A stretch of 9,823 bases of DNA from JAWVZU01 sp033722075 (GTDB lineage Bacteria; Pseudomonadota; Gammaproteobacteria; Xanthomonadales; SZUA-38): the NCBI GenBank assembly GCA_033722075.1, contig JAWVZU010000149.1, forward strand, positions 1-9,823, read 5' to 3'. Shown piece after piece: positions 7,290 through 9,823 of the stretch. A program made the translations under genes and the position numbers. The notes beneath the pieces are model-generated. The model was not told the origin of the DNA, made no database searches, and worked only from the letters and a program-made list of their open reading frames with translations. Position 1 is the first letter of the stretch; the number at the start of each line of letters is the position of its first letter.

Positions 7290-7306
7290 AAACCTCGCAG
7301 AGGTTT
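7290..7306. repeat. Perfect 7-bp inverted repeat between the divergent sat/cysC and FKBP genes
   Basis: AAACCTC and GAGGTTT flank a three-base centre GCA. The element lies between the two divergent promoter candidates and touches the TTGAAT box proposed for the FKBP gene. It is a plausible operator for one or both genes; no matching regulator is encoded in the window. Confidence 0.4.
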
Positions 7307-7333
7307 GAATTAAGGCACCTGCGCGTCCACAAT
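7305..7333 (+). promoter_or_regulatory. Candidate promoter of the FKBP gene
   Basis: TTGAAT (7305-7310) and CACAAT (7328-7333) are separated by 17 bp, each matching four of six consensus bases. Transcription would start near 7340, leaving a leader of about 23 nt. The call rests on spacing and position only. Confidence 0.35.
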
Positions 7334-7337
7334 ACGC

Positions 7338-7359
7338 AGCCTCATCCACTTGTGAGGTT
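7338..7359 (+). promoter_or_regulatory. Hairpin that can hide the FKBP ribosome-binding site
   Basis: AGCCTCA (7338-7344) can pair with TGAGGTT (7353-7359) across an eight-base loop, forming seven pairs including one G-U. The right arm contains the Shine-Dalgarno GAGGT (7354-7358), four bases before the ATG at 7363. The stem is short and of middling strength. If transcription starts at about 7340, the left arm would lose its first one or two bases. Confidence 0.35.
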
Positions 7360-7362
7360 GTA

Positions 7363-8061
7363 ATGATCACCAGAATTGTCGCAAGCGCTGCCCTCATGGC
7401 GGCGTCGGGAGCCCTCTGGGCGCAGGAAATCGACCAGTCGGATCTGAGCTATATGCTGGGCTATGACGTCGGCGGTCGGCTGACCGAAATGGAAGTCGAG
7501 CTGGACTATGACCGGTTCATGGAGGCGCTCAAGGATGCCATGGCGGGTAACGAGAACGCGCTGGGTGATGAGCGGCTGGCCGAGATTCGGGACGCATTCA
7601 ATCAGCAGCAGCAGGCGTTGGTCGCCCAGAAGCAGGAAGAGCGTCGCAAGGAGCTGGCGGAAGCGGCCGAGCGCAACAAGCAGGAAGGCGAGGCATTCCT
7701 GGCCCGGAATGCCGAGCGCGAAGGCGTGATGACCACCGACAGCGGTCTGCAGTACGAAGTGATCGAGATGGGCGAGGGCGCCAAGCCCAGCGCGGAGGAC
7801 ACGGTGACCGTGCACTACACCGGAACGCTCATCGACGGGACCAAGTTCGACAGCTCCGTGGACCGCGGACAACCGGCGACCTTTGCCCTCAACCGGGTGA
7901 TCTCGGGCTGGACCGAAGGACTGCAGCTGATGCCCGAGGGCTCCAAGTTCCGCTTCTACATTCCGTCCGATCTGGCCTACGGTGGGCGCAGCATGGGTGA
8001 GACGATCGGACCCAACTCCACGCTGGTGTTCGATGTCGAGCTGATCAGCGTCGGGCAGTAA
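7363..8061 (+). CDS. Secreted FKBP-type peptidyl-prolyl cis-trans isomerase (Mip/FkpA-like)
   Basis: The 232-residue precursor speeds cis-trans isomerisation of proline bonds and should help fold proteins in the periplasm. A type I signal peptide ends near Ala20 (GALWA before QEID). Residues about 24-120 form the helical FKBP N-terminal dimerisation region, including a long Glu/Lys/Gln-rich helix (80-118). Residues about 125-232 are the FKBP domain. The binding pocket residues known from FKBP12 are all present: Tyr152, Phe162, Asp163, Phe174, Val179-Ile180, Trp183, Tyr206 and Phe223. An active enzyme is therefore likely. Length and domain order fit FkpA and Mip. The start has GAGGT at 7354-7358. 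The gene is divergent from sat/cysC, and its last 17 bases overlap the 3' end of the convergent B2-like gene. Confidence 0.95.
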   Translation: MITRIVASAALMAASGALWAQEIDQSDLSYMLGYDVGGRLTEMEVELDYDRFMEALKDAMAGNENALGDERLAEIRDAFNQQQQALVAQKQEERRKELAEAAERNKQEGEAFLARNAEREGVMTTDSGLQYEVIEMGEGAKPSAEDTVTVHYTGTLIDGTKFDSSVDRGQPATFALNRVISGWTEGLQLMPEGSKFRFYIPSDLAYGGRSMGETIGPNSTLVFDVELISVGQ

Positions 8062-8464
8062 CGAAGCCTTCGTCTTCTGATCGCGGCGGGCCGTCCTGGA
8101 CACCCAGGACGAGTCCGTCGAATTCCACCCAGGCGTGGGCCTCGAAGGGGTTTCGTCGGGCCACGCCGAGGCAGAGACGCCCGGTTAGCCCGTGACGCCG
8201 GGCGCGCCGCCAGAGTGTGAGCGAGCGGGTGAGGCAGGTTGACCAGGGCAGCCTCCGGGTCGCTGCCACGGCCCGCCATTGCCGGCGCAGCCAGGCCTGT
8301 TCCGACGCCGCCACCTTGCCGCGGGCGGCCTCCAGCGCGGCGCCACAGCTCGTCTTGACACCACGCAGACGGATCTGCAGCGCGGTCGCCGTCACCGCGA
8401 GCGCGGCCGCCATGACGGCAGGCAGCGACGTTCGCTGAGGCGGGCCATTAGGCGAGCTTTCCAT
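8045..8464 (-). CDS. Transglutaminase-like cysteine protease related to lasso-peptide B2 (McjB C-terminal)
   Basis: The 139-residue protein matches the McjB C-terminal / Transglut_core3 family (PF13471). The landmark is TCLTRSLTLWRRARRHGL, then LCLGVARRNPFEAHAWVEFDG. Cys77 and His110 are the expected catalytic pair, and Asp116 or Asp124 could complete the triad. In lasso-peptide pathways B2 removes the leader peptide, but family members also occur alone with unknown roles. No lasso precursor, B1/PqqD-like protein or asparagine-synthetase-like cyclase is visible, so I do not claim a lasso cluster. A hydrophobic stretch (about 15-32) may be a membrane anchor. The ATG at 8464 has no convincing Shine-Dalgarno. 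It lies 20 bp after the pseudopilin stop, so co-transcription is possible; a separate promoter is also proposed. Its 3' end overlaps the FKBP gene by 17 bp. Confidence 0.75.
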   Translation of the reverse strand: MESSPNGPPQRTSLPAVMAAALAVTATALQIRLRGVKTSCGAALEAARGKVAASEQAWLRRQWRAVAATRRLPWSTCLTRSLTLWRRARRHGLTGRLCLGVARRNPFEAHAWVEFDGLVLGVQDGPPRSEDEGFVTARR

Positions 8465-8470
8465 CGATCC

Positions 8471-8499
8471 AGTATTTGCGGCGTTCAGGTGCCTGTCAA
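8471..8499 (-). promoter_or_regulatory. Candidate promoter of the B2-like gene, possibly leaderless
   Basis: On the minus strand TTGACA (8499-8494, perfect -35) and AATACT (8476-8471, four of six) are 17 bp apart. The expected transcription start, seven bases after the -10 box, is the A of the ATG at 8464. That would give a leaderless message and would fit the missing Shine-Dalgarno. The -35 box lies in the last codons of the pseudopilin gene, so chance cannot be excluded. Confidence 0.4.
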
Positions 8500-9054
8500 A
8501 CCGGCACAGGCACTGGCCGGGATGGTCTCGGTGCGCGGGCGGCCGACGTTGGAGATGATGATTGCGCGTGGCTGGGTCGTCCCGTCCGCTGGACAGAGGC
8601 GGATCGTCACGTTGGAGCCGAACGCGGTGCCGGTGGGCATGAAGCCGATGCGGCGCCGGTATCTGGAAGAAGTCGCCGTGTTTCCGCTGGTCATGGGCAT
8701 GCTCCGTTCGTAGATGATCTCGTCGGCGTCCCGCTCGCGGTCATGATTATCATCCGCAAACATGATCCATCCCTGGTGCCAGTGCGGCTCCTCGCGGCAC
8801 GCGGTGCCTTCATCATCGGCCGGACACAGAACCACCCGGTTGGCTGAGTCGACCGCCAGGGCCCGGGCCCGGTTGATGGCCGTAAGCAACGCATTGAATT
8901 CTCCATTGAGCTCGGTCCGGTTGGACAACTGCTCGAAGGCCGGCGCGGCAAAGCCCACCAGGATCAAAAGGATCGTGGCGGACACCAGCGCTTCGTAGAG
9001 GGTGAATCCCTGCTGCTTCGGCAGGGGCGTGAAATGGACTGCATTCCCTTGCAT
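8485..9054 (-). CDS. GspH/FimT-family type IV or type II pseudopilin
   Basis: The 189-residue precursor carries a class III signal. PLPKQQG is followed by FTLYEALVSATILLILVGF, with prepilin peptidase cleavage predicted after Gly16 and Glu21 at the +5 position. The hydrophobic N-terminal helix then anchors the subunit in the inner membrane before assembly. The rest fits the GspH domain (PF12019): VVLCPADDEGTAC, GWIMFADDNHDRERD, IRLCPADG and a C-terminal NVGRPR. Cys77, Cys86, Cys154 and Cys183 could form disulfides. Such proteins are minor pilins that prime pilus or pseudopilus assembly. No other pilin gene is next to it. The start is supported by GGGAG at 9066-9062. That Shine-Dalgarno is part of a large leader fold (9062-9125). 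Confidence 0.9.
   Translation of the reverse strand: MQGNAVHFTPLPKQQGFTLYEALVSATILLILVGFAAPAFEQLSNRTELNGEFNALLTAINRARALAVDSANRVVLCPADDEGTACREEPHWHQGWIMFADDNHDRERDADEIIYERSMPMTSGNTATSSRYRRRIGFMPTGTAFGSNVTIRLCPADGTTQPRAIIISNVGRPRTETIPASACAGLTGT
8489..8513. repeat. Perfect 8-bp inverted repeat at the end of the pseudopilin gene
   Basis: GTGCCTGT (8489-8496) and ACAGGCAC (8506-8513) flank a nine-base centre. On the minus strand it covers the last pseudopilin codons just before the TGA and overlaps the TTGACA proposed as -35 box of the B2-like gene. It could be an operator or an mRNA 3' hairpin. No T run follows, so an intrinsic terminator is unlikely. Confidence 0.45.
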
Positions 9055-9061
9055 GTTCGAT

Positions 9062-9125
9062 CTCCCGATAGTTGGAAGCCGGCGACCGTTCCCTGGTCGC
9101 CCGGCGTGTCTTCAAGCTACGGGAG
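9062..9125 (-). ncRNA. Candidate structured 5' leader that sequesters the pseudopilin Shine-Dalgarno
   Basis: The minus-strand RNA can fold into one long nested structure. The outer helix pairs CTCCCG (9125-9120) with CGGGAG (9067-9062), followed by TAG (9119-9117) with CTA (9071-9069) across a bulged base. A middle helix pairs TTG (9115-9113) with CAA (9074-9072), plus two A-U pairs. The inner helix pairs 9105-9095 with 9087-9078, ten pairs with one bulged G at 9102, around a seven-base loop. About 24 pairs form in 64 nt. The outer right arm contains GGGAG, the ribosome-binding site, so the fold would block translation. I do not recognise a known riboswitch class; it lacks the c-di-GMP-I conserved core. 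A dispersed hairpin repeat is an alternative. Confidence 0.45.
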
Positions 9126-9191
9126 TACGCTTCCGCCGGCCAGCGGAGATCTTCCATGCGTCGTGTAGGAAATTTCCGATCGCGGGATTCG

Positions 9192-9823
9192 TCAGCAACC
9201 TGCGACGAAATCGGCCAGACGGTCCATCGCCGCGCGCAGGTTGTCCATCGACGTGGCGTAGGACAGGCGCAGATGTCCCGGGATGCCGAATGCGGTGCCC
9301 GGGACCAGCGCCACTTCCGCTTCCTCGAGGAGAATGCCGGCAAGTTCGACGTCGTCCGCAGCGGACGGATGCCTTTCGATCACTGCCTCGAAGCTCGGCA
9401 GCGCGTAGAAAGCGCCGTCGGCGGGGAGGCAGGAAACTCCGTCCATGGCGTTGAGCTGGTGAACCACGAAATCGTGGCGCTGCCTGAAGGCCTCGGTCAT
9501 CGCGACGATGCCATCCTGGGGCCCGTTCAGTGCGGCAACCGCCGCGGCCTGCGATATGGAGCAGGGGTTCGAGGTGCTCTGACTCTGGACCTTGCGCATG
9601 GCGGTAACCACGTGCGCCGGACCCGCAGCGTAGCCGATGCGCCAGCCGGTCATTGCATAGGCCTTGGATACGCCGTTGACCAGGACCGTCCGCTCTCGCA
9701 GTTGCGGTGCGACCTGCAGCATGTTCTCCAGCGCGTCCTGGCCCCAGTAGATGTGCTCGTAGATGTCGTCGCATACCAGGCTGACCTGTTCGTGCTCCTT
9801 GAGCATGTCGGCCAGCGCGGTGA
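9192..9823 (-). CDS. Class I pyridoxal-phosphate aminotransferase (aspartate aminotransferase-like), 5' end missing
   Basis: About 210 C-terminal residues are visible and the frame is open to the right edge. Roughly the first half of a normal 390-400 residue enzyme, including the small-domain start, lies outside. VCDDIYEHIYW holds the Asp and Tyr that contact the cofactor. NGVSKAYAMTGWRIGYAAGP holds the lysine that binds pyridoxal phosphate. QSQSTSNPCSISQ and the substrate carboxylate-binding Arg in HLRLSYAT follow. These motifs fit the 1b subgroup of aspartate aminotransferases (Thermus-type), which exchange amino groups among aspartate, glutamate and their keto acids; some members use prephenate instead, so the exact substrate is open. 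The stop at 9192-9194 is 137 bp upstream of the pseudopilin start on the same strand, with no clear terminator between. Confidence 0.93.
   Translation of the reverse strand, partial: TALADMLKEHEQVSLVCDDIYEHIYWGQDALENMLQVAPQLRERTVLVNGVSKAYAMTGWRIGYAAGPAHVVTAMRKVQSQSTSNPCSISQAAAVAALNGPQDGIVAMTEAFRQRHDFVVHQLNAMDGVSCLPADGAFYALPSFEAVIERHPSAADDVELAGILLEEAEVALVPGTAFGIPGHLRLSYATSMDNLRAAMDRLADFVAGC

Noticed and set aside
5523..7313. 596-codon open frame on the plus strand antisense to sat/cysC
   Set aside because: It mirrors a well-supported gene in high-GC DNA, has no recognisable domain and no supported start. Long antisense frames are expected from this codon bias.
8061..8073. ACGAAGCCTTCGT inverted repeat after the FKBP stop
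   Set aside because: It is short, has too small a loop, lies inside the B2-like coding sequence and is not followed by a T run.
8045..9054. Lasso-peptide biosynthetic cluster
   Set aside because: Only a B2-like protein is present. The neighbours are a pseudopilin and an aminotransferase, with no precursor peptide, PqqD-like B1 or asparagine-synthetase-like cyclase.
9071..9125. Integron attC site
   Set aside because: GTTGGAA and a long imperfect stem are present, but the paired RYYYAAC box and spacing of an attC site are missing and no integrase or cassette is seen.

Overview
The window is GC-rich, gene-dense bacterial chromosome with almost no spare DNA. A Gram-negative host is clear: it encodes a Lol-type lipoprotein, a periplasmic FKBP isomerase and a type IV/type II pseudopilin. 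FolE2, DUF1329, a YtrA-type GntR regulator, a Sat-CysC fusion and a FimT/GspH-like pseudopilin together suggest a gammaproteobacterium near Xanthomonadales, Chromatiales or Wenzhouxiangellaceae. That placement is inference. I see no rRNA, tRNA, CRISPR array, insertion sequence or phage gene. No stretch over 300 bases lacks a gene.

Layout, left to right: (1) the 3' part of folE2 (+, cut by the left edge); (2) a 655-residue lipoprotein (+) made of a TolA-like helical repeat region fused to a DUF1329 domain; (3) an operon on the minus strand, read 5417 to 3001, made of a 68-residue membrane peptide, a YtrA-type GntR regulator, an ABC ATPase and an ABC-2 permease, with a 26-bp palindrome over its -10 box; (4) a bifunctional ATP sulfurylase/APS kinase (-), divergent from (5) a secreted FKBP-type prolyl isomerase (+); (6) a short protein like the McjB/lasso B2 transglutaminase-like protease (-), whose 3' end overlaps the isomerase gene by 17 bp; (7) a GspH/FimT pseudopilin (-) just upstream of it; (8) the 3' part of a class I aminotransferase (-, cut by the right edge).

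Most genes are housekeeping or envelope functions: folate/queuosine precursor, PAPS synthesis, amino-acid transamination and periplasmic folding. The clearest regulated unit is the ytr-like operon. Its palindrome contains GGTG-N16-CACC, which matches what I recall of the site of a Xanthomonas YtrA regulator.

The least explained parts are: a 64-nt foldable leader whose outer helix captures the pseudopilin Shine-Dalgarno; a B2-like protease with no lasso-peptide partners and a possible leaderless promoter; the five-copy 45-bp repeat in the DUF1329 lipoprotein; and the small membrane peptide that opens the ytr-like operon. I did not find a convincing complete new multi-gene system.
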